Virus record (IMG/VR): IMGVR_UViG_3300022888_000037
Location: 1-24,840 of that record
Direction: 5' to 3' (one strand)
Source of the DNA: a virus
DNA: 24,840 bases
Below, piece by piece: positions 1 through 7,476 of the stretch. The translations under genes and the position numbers were made by a program. The notes beneath the pieces are model-generated. The model ran no database searches, was not told the origin of the DNA, and saw nothing but the letters and a program-made list of their open reading frames with translations. Positions within the stretch are counted from its first letter, which is position 1; each line of letters starts with the position of its first letter.

Positions 1-14
1 AAAGCCCCTTATGA
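1..14 (+). CDS. 3' end of an upstream gene (partial)
   Basis: Only the last few codons are visible: reading from base 3, the frame ends Ser-Pro-Leu followed by TGA at 12-14, nine bases before the next start. The position just ahead of the head-tail junction genes would suit a capsid-module gene, but nothing in the sequence identifies it. The frame is chosen only because its stop abuts the next SD (GAGG, 14-17). Confidence 0.25.
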
Positions 15-22
15 GGTAAAGC

Positions 23-169
23 ATGGCAATTACAGTTACGAGTCCACAGGCAACGGTAGGGTTTATTAAAAATGCGGTAAGTGCCGATGCTTCAGGGACC
101 GAAGAAATTTTAGCGGGAACAGCCGGTGCAGGAAACATTTGTGTCTTTTGCCAGGGAACCATTGAATAA
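23..169 (+). CDS. Small hypothetical protein, possibly truncated by a frameshift
   Basis: 48 codons from ATG 23, preceded by GAGGTAAA. The product starts MAITVTSPQATVGF and is rich in Ala, Gly, Thr and Ser, like short phage virion-associated proteins, but I do not recognise a family. It lies between the unseen capsid module and the connector gene. Oddly, the TAA at 167-169 is followed by a different frame that stays open from 166 to TGA 268-270 with protein-like composition, so the gene may once have been about 80 codons and been cut by an indel near 160. Real but uncertain; function unknown. Confidence 0.5.
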   Translation: MAITVTSPQATVGFIKNAVSADASGTEEILAGTAGAGNICVFCQGTIE

Positions 170-272
170 TATTAAAACAGAATACTATTTATTTAAGAGA
201 ATTTATATCAGGGACAAACTCAAATTTGGTTAGCTTTCAAAGTTGGTATGAACACACAGACAAGGATTGAAC

Positions 273-1103
273 ATGGCTTTTATAGATAAAACAGACTTAA
301 AAACAGAACTTGGAATATCAGGGGCAACGGATGATGCTTTGTTAACTATATTGGCAACCTCTGTTATGTCTATTTGGGACATGATAACCAATAGGACTTG
401 GGCTTCAACAACTTATGCTGAATATGTTGACGGGTATGGGTTCTCTTTCTTTAGAACAAAGAATTATCCTATAAGTGCTATTTCCAGGGTAGGGGTTGGT
501 ACAACGGGGGTTATGACGATTGAGAACACCGGAACCGAATCCACAGCAACTTGTGAAGTTCTTTCAACAGGTTTAAGCCTTGTATTAGATAGTGGAACAC
601 CGGACGTTACCGTAACCTGGGTTGCCAATACAACAGTGACAGCAGTGGTTGCTGCAGTGAACGCTTTGGGATCGAATTGGGCAGCAACAACAGTATCAGG
701 ATATGGTGATTTTAAATCTTCAGAGATATTAACAATGTTTCCTGCAAGCTGTATTGATTCAGCAGAGATTTATTTAAACATTCCTGAAATTTACTTAAAC
801 AAATACACTTTAGATAAGGAAGCCGGGATTGTTTATCCGAACTTTAAAATAAAGGATTCTTATCAAACTGTTATTATAGATTATACAGCAGGGTACACTG
901 ATGCAAATGTCCCTGCCTGGTTAAAACAATTATTAGTCAGACAAGGATGCTTCTGGTTCACTCAGGCACAAGGAAGGGAATGGGGGACGAGTTCTAAAAA
1001 CTTTGGTCCTGATGGTGGTACAATGGCATTTACAAAATTGACAGATAATCTTTTACCGGAATTCATGGCAATGGCTAAAAGGAACATGAAGCATGGACTT
1101 TAG
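273..1103 (+). CDS. Head-tail connector (gp6-like) with an inserted beta-rich domain
   Basis: 276 aa. ATG 273 is chosen because AAGGA (262-266) sits six bases upstream; an in-frame TTG at 267 would leave almost no spacing. The N-terminal helical part (residues 5-45, ending in ITNRTW), the YAEYVDGYG strand and the C-terminal helices around WLKQLLVRQGCFWFTQ resemble the HK97 gp6 / SPP1 gp15 connector family, which forms a ring at the head-tail junction. Those proteins are usually 100-200 aa. Here residues about 80-160 are an extra Thr/Val-rich stretch (STGLSLVLDSG, then AAVNALGSNWAA), probably a decoration-type insertion. It starts the tail-joining operon and overlaps the next gene by 11 nt. 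The family call is by motif reading. Confidence 0.75.
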   Translation: MAFIDKTDLKTELGISGATDDALLTILATSVMSIWDMITNRTWASTTYAEYVDGYGFSFFRTKNYPISAISRVGVGTTGVMTIENTGTESTATCEVLSTGLSLVLDSGTPDVTVTWVANTTVTAVVAAVNALGSNWAATTVSGYGDFKSSEILTMFPASCIDSAEIYLNIPEIYLNKYTLDKEAGIVYPNFKIKDSYQTVIIDYTAGYTDANVPAWLKQLLVRQGCFWFTQAQGREWGTSSKNFGPDGGTMAFTKLTDNLLPEFMAMAKRNMKHGL

Positions 1104-1485
1104 TTTTAAAATAAAAAAACCTAAGTTGCCGGATAACTTTACAGATATGTTTCTTTCTCCTATGCAAAAGTATATGAAGGAAGCCAGGACCACTACTAAA
1201 AATCGCTTTATGTCAGGCATGAGTGATAAACGCCTTGCAACCAAGACAGGGGCTTTAAAACGAAGCTTAACGTACTCTGTAAAGGAAAGACAAGACTCTC
1301 TTGTGGGGACCATGAAGTCCTCAAGTATTTATGCTCCTGTTCACGAGTTTGGGGGAACCATTCATCCAAGAGGGTATCCAATTAAAATTAAAAAACGATC
1401 TTTCATGTATCCGGGGCTTATTTCAGGAGTTGACCGGTTTGAGAAGCTAATATTTGAATCAGTTCAAAAGGGTTGGGACAAATGA
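1093..1485 (+). CDS. HK97 gp10-like neck/tail completion protein
   Basis: 130 aa, ATG 1093 inside the end of the connector gene, with AGGA at 1080-1083. The basic N-terminal half contains KTGALKRSL and the C-terminal half YAPVHEFGGTIHPRG followed by KKRSFMYPGL. This 'Y-x-x-x-HEFGG-x-I-x-P' pattern is typical of the HK97 gp10 family, small virion proteins between head and tail. Its place between connector and tail terminator matches the conserved siphophage order. The stop shares ATGA with the next start, suggesting translational coupling. Confidence 0.82.
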   Translation: MDFSFKIKKPKLPDNFTDMFLSPMQKYMKEARTTTKNRFMSGMSDKRLATKTGALKRSLTYSVKERQDSLVGTMKSSSIYAPVHEFGGTIHPRGYPIKIKKRSFMYPGLISGVDRFEKLIFESVQKGWDK

Positions 1486-1928
1486 CCATATCATTACAGA
1501 ATACTATTATAAACTCTATTCTTGCCACGCTTGCAAACATTACGGTTGCAAAAGGGTATCAGACAAATATAGATACGATAATGAGGGGCATACGGGACTT
1601 ACAGGATATGCAGGGAAAGATGCCCGGGATTGCTTTATGGAAGGAACGAAATAACAGGGTCGATGATTACCAGACAGGCTCACAAAGTATCCTTGTCCTG
1701 CACGTTTGGGGCTTTGTAAAAGTGGATGCCAGAAATAACGATTATGATGCTTTGGATAAGTTTGCAGCAGATGTTGAAGCTGTTTTGACTAACGCAACAT
1801 ATAATTCTTACAGGAATGATACTTTTATCAGGGACACTGTTTTTTTTGAGGGTGGTGCAGATAATAATCATGGTATCTTTGACATGGTTGTTGACGTAAG
1901 ATATTTTTATGACATGGGGGATATATGA
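1482..1928 (+). CDS. Tail terminator (tail completion) protein
   Basis: 148 aa from ATG 1482, which overlaps the previous stop as ATGA; a TTG nine bases upstream is in frame but less likely. Residues about 5-25 (NTIINSILATLANITVAKGY) are an amphipathic helix, then come beta strands (SILVLHVWGFVKVDA), a helix (YDALDKFAADVEAVLTN) and a last strand pair ending in VVDVRYFYD. This helix-sheet pattern, size and position between the gp10-like gene and the tail tube fit the lambda gpU / gp17-like tail terminators that cap the finished tube. The assignment rests on architecture and order more than on a diagnostic motif. Confidence 0.7.
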   Translation: MTISLQNTIINSILATLANITVAKGYQTNIDTIMRGIRDLQDMQGKMPGIALWKERNNRVDDYQTGSQSILVLHVWGFVKVDARNNDYDALDKFAADVEAVLTNATYNSYRNDTFIRDTVFFEGGADNNHGIFDMVVDVRYFYDMGDI

Positions 1929-2095
1929 AAAGTTATCGTGGTTTATTTAAATTAAGTTGTAGCAAAAAATGTAAAAAGGTAAATGAATGTCAGGCAAGCT
2001 GTATTAATTGCCCTGATGTTCTTTTTAATGTAATTGATCTTAACGGTAAAGTTGTTGCCACAAGGGTCAAGAAAACCAAGAAAAAGGAGAAGTAA
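1925..2095 (+). CDS. Cys-rich 56-aa protein in the tail operon
   Basis: 56 aa starting at ATG 1925, again an ATGA overlap with the gene before. Five cysteines (residues 12, 16, 22, 26, 29) fall in the first half with spacing C-x3-C-x5-C-x3-C-x2-C, followed by a short hydrophobic segment (VLFNVIDLNGKVVATRV) and a lysine-rich tail (KKTKKKEK). The spacing suggests a metal-binding knuckle or disulfide cluster. It sits between tail terminator and tail tube, where siphophages usually encode only virion proteins, and its lysine-coding 3' end also supplies the AAGGAG SD for the tube gene. No family recognised. Confidence 0.65.
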   Translation: MKSYRGLFKLSCSKKCKKVNECQASCINCPDVLFNVIDLNGKVVATRVKKTKKKEK

Positions 2096-2098
2096 AAA

Positions 2099-2512
2099 AT
2101 GGCAGGGAACACAGCACCAATTCACGGCAGAGTTTGCAGGATTGACGATGGTGGGTCATTAATTGATTATTCAGTGGATTGGTCAATTAATGCCAGTATT
2201 GATTTAAGTGATGCTTCAAGACAGGGACAGGCATGGAAAGAGAACGTAGTTGGTCAGGGTGGTTGGAATGGATCAATGACTTTCCATTTTGTTGCCGGTA
2301 ATACTGAACAGAAAGCATTGCTTGATAACATTATCACTGCTTCACCAGGAACAAAAATTACAGACCTTAAATTTATGCTTGAAGATACTGGGGACTATTT
2401 CTCAGGGAATATCTTTTTGAATGGATTTGCCACAAGTGCAAGCGTGGGTGACACTGTTAATTGTTCCTTTGATTTTACAGGTGACGGGGCATTGGCTCTC
2501 ACTGTAGCATAA
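2099..2512 (+). CDS. Major tail tube protein
   Basis: 137 aa with SD AAGGAG at 2084-2089. The sequence alternates beta strands (VDWSINASIDLSD, WNGSMTFHFVAG, GDYFSGNIFLNGFATSASV, VNCSFDFTGDGAL) with one short helix (EQKALLDNII). This is the tail-tube fold shared by siphophage tube proteins, whose hexamer rings stack around the tape measure. Position after the terminator and before the chaperone fits. The next gene is a clear paralogue (shared MA-x-x-T-x-P-x-HGR start and D-W-S-x-N-x-x-x-DL-x-D-x-x-x-x-GQ-x-WK), so either could form the bulk of the tube; this one is the plain, undecorated version. Confidence 0.75.
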   Translation: MAGNTAPIHGRVCRIDDGGSLIDYSVDWSINASIDLSDASRQGQAWKENVVGQGGWNGSMTFHFVAGNTEQKALLDNIITASPGTKITDLKFMLEDTGDYFSGNIFLNGFATSASVGDTVNCSFDFTGDGALALTVA

Positions 2513-2524
2513 GGGGGGTGAATA

Positions 2525-3403
2525 ATGGCTTCACCGACAACACCGCAACATGGCAGACATGGGGCAATATATAGACTCAGACCGAACGGTTTCTCAGGGG
2601 CAGGGCTTAATGATGTTACCTGGGGAACCGCTTATTCTGCTGCTGACTCTGCTTTCTTTGAGGTTGAGATTGATGCAGAGGGAACCCCGGATACTTTTAA
2701 ATGGAGAAAAGACGGGGGTGCGTATACTGCAACGGTTGCGATTACCGGAGCAGCACAAGCCCTTTCCGACACTCAGACAATTACTTTTGCTGCAACAACA
2801 GGTCATACGTTATTGGATGAATGGACGGTTGGGAACTTGTTTGCAGAACCTTGCACTGCTTCCGGTGCTTCGGCTCAGATAACCGACACAACCAAAAGGA
2901 TTCTTGACCCTAATAATCCACCGGTTTTTACTGATGATGGCGGGAAAACAGTTTTAAGAATTGATTATACAACCGGCACTGCTTATTTTACAGGCAATGT
3001 TGGAACTGTAACGGTTGCAGGGAACCTCGGACAAATTGAAACGTCTGGTTTGGAAAAGGTTGGGTATCTTACCGATTGGTCTTTTAATATCACTCTTGAT
3101 TTGGCAGATCAGTCTTACATGGGTCAGAAGTGGAAACACAATACAGTAGGTCAAGGATCAGGAACGGGGAGTGCATCAAGCTTTTTTATCGGTTCTGATT
3201 CAATGATTGACGGCATTACGAATAAAGAGTTCTTCTTTTTGCAACTCTTTAATTACGATCCAGACCAGGACCAGACAGGGGATCATTTTAATTGTTGGGT
3301 TTTGTTTTCTGGTGATGCTGTTGCAGGATCAGTTGGGGATAACGTAAAAGAAACACTTGATTTTACTATTGATGGGACTCCATCATTTACAGCTAATGTT
3401 TAA
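2525..3403 (+). CDS. Second tail tube-like protein with ~150-aa insertion
   Basis: 292 aa, SD AAGGGGGGTGA just upstream. Residues 1-12 and 178-292 match the preceding 137-aa tube protein: TDWSFNITLDLADQ, GQKWKHNTVGQG, and an ending with GSVGDNVKETLDFTIDG. Between them lie about 150 extra residues. Residues 38-108 form a beta module (ADSAFFEVEIDAEG, TFKWRKDGGAY, TTGHTLLDEWTVGNLF) that also occurs in the tail-tip protein at 7473-8534; residues 109-177 are a further linker. The simplest reading is tandem duplication of a tube gene followed by insertion. It may be a decorated minor tube subunit or a surface-exposed tube protein. Confidence 0.7.
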   Translation: MASPTTPQHGRHGAIYRLRPNGFSGAGLNDVTWGTAYSAADSAFFEVEIDAEGTPDTFKWRKDGGAYTATVAITGAAQALSDTQTITFAATTGHTLLDEWTVGNLFAEPCTASGASAQITDTTKRILDPNNPPVFTDDGGKTVLRIDYTTGTAYFTGNVGTVTVAGNLGQIETSGLEKVGYLTDWSFNITLDLADQSYMGQKWKHNTVGQGSGTGSASSFFIGSDSMIDGITNKEFFFLQLFNYDPDQDQTGDHFNCWVLFSGDAVAGSVGDNVKETLDFTIDGTPSFTANV

Positions 3404-3420
3404 TAGCGAAAGGGTTTGAC

Positions 3421-3813
3421 ATGAAGTTACAAATGTCAAGGGAAACGTACAAGGCAAGATGGGTTAAGTATGAAGATTGCGAATTGTTTTTAAGACCTTA
3501 TCCGATAGGCAGGAACGATTTTATCATGTCGGTAGATCAGTCTTTAACAGTTCCAGGGGAACAGCGTAAAAGCATTTTTATGTACTCTGTTGAGAACTGG
3601 CGAAAGATTGTTGATAGCAATGACAAAGAATTAAAATGCACAAAAGAAACAAAAGAAAGGGTCTTTGATTATAATTTGGGTGGTATTGCCGGTTTTGTGT
3701 ATTCATGGAATGTCGGGTTTGAGTCTATTATTAAAGGCGAACTTGAAAATTTGCAGCATGGGCAGGATGGAAGTTCGGCAAAGGAAGTTCATCTTGCCGA
3801 AAATGTAGAATAG
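3421..3813 (+). CDS. Tail assembly chaperone, short form (gpG-like)
   Basis: 130 aa when read without frameshifting. It lies exactly between tail tube and tape measure, where siphophages encode the two-protein chaperone that coats the tape measure during tail assembly. The sequence (RWVKYEDCELFLRPYP, then helical segments) is not strongly conserved, as usual for this family. The strongest evidence is the AAATTTG slippery heptamer at 3747-3753 in the correct phase, with an open -1 frame continuing to 4091. The short form ends HLAENVE at TAG 3811-3813. Confidence 0.72.
   Translation: MKLQMSRETYKARWVKYEDCELFLRPYPIGRNDFIMSVDQSLTVPGEQRKSIFMYSVENWRKIVDSNDKELKCTKETKERVFDYNLGGIAGFVYSWNVGFESIIKGELENLQHGQDGSSAKEVHLAENVE
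3747..3753 (+). promoter_or_regulatory. -1 ribosomal frameshift site AAATTTG
   Basis: In the chaperone frame the codons are GAA AAT TTG, so the heptamer reads A AAT TTG and slips to AAA TTT G, an exact X-XXY-YYZ signal. The -1 frame has a TGA at 3744-3746 and is open from 3747 to TAA 4089-4091, so it opens exactly at the slippery site. Chaperone genes of lambda-like tails (gpG/gpGT) use such a site. I did not identify a convincing downstream pseudoknot by eye. Confidence 0.72.
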
Positions 3814-4091
3814 CGGTTAAAGACGGTTTTGTAAAAGTTAAGTGCAAGGGTGAACCGTATGTTAAAAAGTGTAAAAGGGGGGTGGTGGAATTTCTGGACG
3901 AATCGAATTCTGACTTCTATTATTTATTTGGCAAGATTTTGCCAGGGTTCCACCACCCTTCAAGCGGTTTCAATATGACACTGATTACAAATATTTTAAA
4001 CGACTTTCAAATTGAAGCAGATCAACGTCCCTTGTTTTGGGAAAAAATCAATATCGTTATACTGAAGATAAAAGAGATTCAAAATGGCTAA
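3753..4091 (+). CDS. Tail assembly chaperone C-terminal extension (gpT-like, made by -1 frameshift)
   Basis: After slippage the first new codon is GCA 3753-3755. About 112 residues follow, giving a fusion of roughly 223 aa with the 111 residues before the site. The first part is basic and Cys-containing (CRKC, then KVKCKGEP and KKCKRG), followed by EFLDESNSDFYYLFGKILPG and a helical end. In lambda the T extension binds tape measure and tube subunits. There is no ATG with an SD at the start of this frame (only in-frame GTG codons at 3882 and 3885), supporting expression by frameshift. It overlaps the tape measure start by 8 nt. Confidence 0.68.
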   Translation, partial: AAWAGWKFGKGSSSCRKCRIAVKDGFVKVKCKGEPYVKKCKRGVVEFLDESNSDFYYLFGKILPGFHHPSSGFNMTLITNILNDFQIEADQRPLFWEKINIVILKIKEIQNG

Positions 4092-7000
4092 GACATTAAA
4101 ATTAGAATTAGTTGTTGATGATAAAGGTTCTTTAAAGGTTAAGAAGTTTGGTGATAATATAGACAAGAGTACCACTAAAGCTTCAAAGGGCATGAAAAGC
4201 CTTGCTCTTGACACGGCAAGCGTTAAAAAAGCCCTTGGCATAACGTCAGTTGCTTTGGTTGCTTTTGGTACTACTGCTGCAGTTGGGATGGGCAAAGCCA
4301 TAAAAGCAGCAAGTGACCTGGAAGAAACAACAGGTAAATTCAATGTTGTTTTTGAAAGCAATAGAAAAGAAGCTGAAAAAATGGCAAAAGTCCTTGTTGA
4401 TTCTTATGCAATGTCAACAAAGGAATCAAAACTTTATCTTTCCAGTATTCAAGACTTATTGGTTCCAATGGGCATGGCTTCCGATGAAGCCCTTAAAATG
4501 TCAAATGAAGTTGTAAAGCTTGCTGCTGATTTGGGGTCATTTAATAATTTGCCAACGGCAACGGTAATGCTTGATATTCAGAGTGCTTTGGTTGGTAACT
4601 TTGAAACCATGAAAAAATACGGGGTCGTTTTAAACGAAACTGTAATAAAGCAAGCTGCTTTGGACATGGGTCTTTGGAACGGTAAAGGTATGGTGGATGC
4701 TAACACTAAAGCCTGGGTTGCATTTAAACTTATCTTAAAAGGTTCTGCTGCTGCAATTGGGGATCAAAAGAGAACAATGGGTTCTTTTGCCAACCAGATG
4801 AAGCAGTTGAAAGCTAATATCGAAGACATTTCTGCTGCTATCGGGGTCAAGCTTTTACCTGAAGTAACTGAATGGGTCTTTCAGACCAATGAAATGATAA
4901 AACAGAATCCAACTGTTATAGATCAGCTTGGAGAATTTTCTAAGAATCTTTTGGTTGTCGGGACATCTTTGATTAAAGCCGGTGGGTTCAGTGTTAAATT
5001 CTTTAATGCGATGGTTGATATTTCCAAAGCAATGGGTCTTGCTTCAACCGGTCTTATAAGTTGGAAAACTGCGATACTGGATGGTGTTTCTACTGTTAAG
5101 CTTTTTGAAACTGACTTGGGGTTTTTAGAATTACAGGCTACAAAATTAAGAGATGAGATAGAAGAACTTGATAAGAGGTATGAAAAAACTTTTGGATCAG
5201 CAGCAAAAAAAAGAGTCTTGGATAACCTTCAGGAATCAACCAAAGCTTTAAAAGATACCGAAGCACGAATAAAAGATTTAACGTCAACCACTGAAGCATT
5301 AAGCTTGGCACAAGATGATTCTTATTTAGATTTTGGCAAATGGTCGGATGGTATTAAAGATGCTTCAAAAGATATCATACAACTTACTGATGATGAAAAA
5401 GCGTTAATAAAATTTGAAAAAGATAAACTTGATGAACGTGTTTTAAACTGGAAAAAGAATCATGAAGACATTTATAAAGTTGTCCAGGGATTAAGTAAGG
5501 TTGTAGGCAACGAAACAATTTTAGCGATTGCAGAAGAAAAAAAGTTACTTGAAAAAAAGGCAGCAGATTTTAAATTAATCCATGAAGCTTCTTATAAGGT
5601 TACAAAAGACTTATCTAACCTTACAATAATAGATCAAGAAAAAGTTAATGCTGCTGTAATCAAAGGGCAAAAAGATATGCTCTTGGCAACAGGAACTTTC
5701 TTTGATGGTTTTAAAATCGGCATGAGTGATGCCCAAAAGCAGACTACCACTTGGGCAGAGCATGGTCAAAAAATGGCAGATACTATTTCCAGTGGAATGA
5801 GCAAGGCGTTTTCTGATTCTTTCTTTGCTATTATAAAAGGGGATTTTAAAGACATAGGGGATGCCTGGGAAACCCTTTTAAATAGTATGCTCAAAAACTT
5901 TACTGATATTTTGGGTCAGATGGCTACAGAATGGGCGTTAAAACAAATCTTTGGGTCCAATGGTTCAGGGGGTTTGATCGGAAGCCTTACCGGTGGATTG
6001 ACAGGGGGAAGCGGTAGTGGTGGAGGTTTAAGTGGTTTAATTAAGTCTTTGCTTGGTGGTGGCAGTACTTCTGGTGCTGCAGCAAGTGCTGCAATTGCTG
6101 GCAACACAGCTTATAGTCTTGAAATAGGAAACGCCGGGATTATCGGTGGTGGGGGTTGGGGGGCTGGTGCAAGTGCTTCAGCTTCAGGATCAGGTTTCTT
6201 GTCAAGCGGTCTGGCTTCCGGTTTAGCAACGGCAGGGTTTACAGCTTTCGCCGGTTGGGTTATGAAAGGAATCCTTGAAGGGTTCCAGGCTCCTGGATGG
6301 TCAGAACTTCCTGCTATTGGGTTTGGTAAAAAAGGGTTCACATATCCAAAAGCGGTCGGGACAACTATTTATTCAGACGAATTCGGATTTGTTGCCGGGG
6401 CTGGTAACCTTGGTCTTGCTCCTGAAAAAGAAAACCAGATAACTCAGATGGTAGTTGATTATTTTGACGGGGTTTTTAATGAGCTTAACAAAATACCTGG
6501 GGTTGACTTAGCAAAGACCTTACCTGAAGCTTATTTTAAAAGTATCCAGGTTGATGAGAAGGGTCTTGATGTTGCTTTACAAAAATTATCTGATGAAGTC
6601 TTTGAAGATATAATAGATGCTCTTTTATTGTCCCTTCATCCTGAAGCCGGTAGCACGATTGAAAAGCAAAAGAGAATGACCAGCTTATCAAATTCGGGGT
6701 TGTATGGTTTAGAGGCATACGAGGCAGGGGTTGTGCAGCAGGGAAGCCCTATTTATAAAGAGTTCGATCAAGAGGTAAGCAATCTTGCAGGGGCTTTAAA
6801 TTTAGATTTCTTCAAGCAGTTGGGTGGTGGTAATGTCCTTGCTGGCATTTTGGGATACGCAAAAGAATGGGAAGCACTTCAAGTTGTGGGTGGTTCTACT
6901 GGTGTTCCTTCGGGAAGCACAGGGGGTTCTACTGGAGGAAGCACTGGTGGTTCAACTGGAGGTAGTACAGGGGGTTCAAATGCTGGTCCTTCAGGTGGTG

Positions 7001-7476
7001 GCGCTGCAACGGTTCCAGGGACAGGTTCAGGGGCAGCAAGCAATCAATTATTAAATATAATGTCAAGTTATGGTTTGACAGGGAATACGAGTGCAGAAAT
7101 ATCAGCAGCTTTAGCAAATTGGGATAATTCAGAGATATTTCAAAAAGCTGCATGGTCGGAAGAGTTTGGTATTTCTCCGGCTCAAATAGCGCAAGATGTC
7201 AAGGCGTTACACTCCTACGGGTATGACCAGGGTGGGCTTATAGACAGTCTTATTGCTCCTGCAGATGATGGGTTGGCTTCAGTTCAAATGGGTGAAGGTG
7301 TTGTGTCTAAAAAAGGGATGGCAGCACTGGAAAGAATTAATAAAGGGGAAACAGGATTCCATATAGGTTCTTTGGTAACGATAAACGGAACGCTTGTTGC
7401 TGATGAAGATGTTTTTAATGAGTTTGTTGATAAAATAGAAGATCGGTTAACTCAATTAAGTAGGTGGGGAAGATGA
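4084..7476 (+). CDS. Tail tape measure protein
   Basis: 1130 aa, the longest gene here, directly after the chaperone. The N-terminus (KLELVVDDKGSLKVKKFGDN) is followed by a hydrophobic Ala/Val/Gly segment (about residues 50-78) and long helical stretches with regular charge, as in proteins that set tail length. Around residues 590-620 is a lambda-type tape C-terminal pattern (WETLLNSMLKNFTDILGQ, MATEWALKQIFG), then glycine-rich low complexity, a GGST repeat (6913-6978) and a final YDQGGLIDSLIAPADDG ... MGEGVVSKKG motif common near tape-measure C-termini. At the usual ~0.15 nm per residue the length would suggest a tail near 170 nm (rule of thumb). The stop overlaps the next ATG as ATGA. Confidence 0.93.
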   Translation: MAKTLKLELVVDDKGSLKVKKFGDNIDKSTTKASKGMKSLALDTASVKKALGITSVALVAFGTTAAVGMGKAIKAASDLEETTGKFNVVFESNRKEAEKMAKVLVDSYAMSTKESKLYLSSIQDLLVPMGMASDEALKMSNEVVKLAADLGSFNNLPTATVMLDIQSALVGNFETMKKYGVVLNETVIKQAALDMGLWNGKGMVDANTKAWVAFKLILKGSAAAIGDQKRTMGSFANQMKQLKANIEDISAAIGVKLLPEVTEWVFQTNEMIKQNPTVIDQLGEFSKNLLVVGTSLIKAGGFSVKFFNAMVDISKAMGLASTGLISWKTAILDGVSTVKLFETDLGFLELQATKLRDEIEELDKRYEKTFGSAAKKRVLDNLQESTKALKDTEARIKDLTSTTEALSLAQDDSYLDFGKWSDGIKDASKDIIQLTDDEKALIKFEKDKLDERVLNWKKNHEDIYKVVQGLSKVVGNETILAIAEEKKLLEKKAADFKLIHEASYKVTKDLSNLTIIDQEKVNAAVIKGQKDMLLATGTFFDGFKIGMSDAQKQTTTWAEHGQKMADTISSGMSKAFSDSFFAIIKGDFKDIGDAWETLLNSMLKNFTDILGQMATEWALKQIFGSNGSGGLIGSLTGGLTGGSGSGGGLSGLIKSLLGGGSTSGAAASAAIAGNTAYSLEIGNAGIIGGGGWGAGASASASGSGFLSSGLASGLATAGFTAFAGWVMKGILEGFQAPGWSELPAIGFGKKGFTYPKAVGTTIYSDEFGFVAGAGNLGLAPEKENQITQMVVDYFDGVFNELNKIPGVDLAKTLPEAYFKSIQVDEKGLDVALQKLSDEVFEDIIDALLLSLHPEAGSTIEKQKRMTSLSNSGLYGLEAYEAGVVQQGSPIYKEFDQEVSNLAGALNLDFFKQLGGGNVLAGILGYAKEWEALQVVGGSTGVPSGSTGGSTGGSTGGSTGGSTGGSNAGPSGGGAATVPGTGSGAASNQLLNIMSSYGLTGNTSAEISAALANWDNSEIFQKAAWSEEFGISPAQIAQDVKALHSYGYDQGGLIDSLIAPADDGLASVQMGEGVVSKKGMAALERINKGETGFHIGSLVTINGTLVADEDVFNEFVDKIEDRLTQLSRWGR
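6913..6978 (+). repeat. Gly-Gly-Ser-Thr tandem repeat within the tape measure gene
   Basis: Five and a half copies of Gly-Gly-Ser-Thr in frame. Serine codons strictly alternate between the AGY and TCN families (AGC, TCT, AGC, TCA, AGT, TCA), so the DNA unit is 24 bp (two peptide repeats), not 12. Other third positions vary. It probably forms a flexible linker ahead of the C-terminal motif. Confidence 0.85.

Noticed and set aside
2550-2882. 110-codon overlapping + strand frame within the second tail-tube gene
   Set aside because: Shadow of a strongly supported gene in another frame; composition (Leu/Gln/Arg) is typical of an out-of-frame read.
3882-4091. Independent gene starting at GTG 3882
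   Set aside because: The frame is open far upstream to 3747 where the AAATTTG site lies, so it is better explained as the frameshift extension of the chaperone.
3996-4361. 121-codon frame on the minus strand across the start of the tape measure gene
   Set aside because: Lies opposite two well-supported + strand genes, has no SD or promoter, and no minus-strand gene is supported anywhere else in the window.
5916-6341. Proline-rich minus-strand frames opposite the tape measure glycine-rich region
   Set aside because: They are the reverse complement of Gly/Ala-rich codons, giving Pro/Ala-rich products as an artefact of composition.
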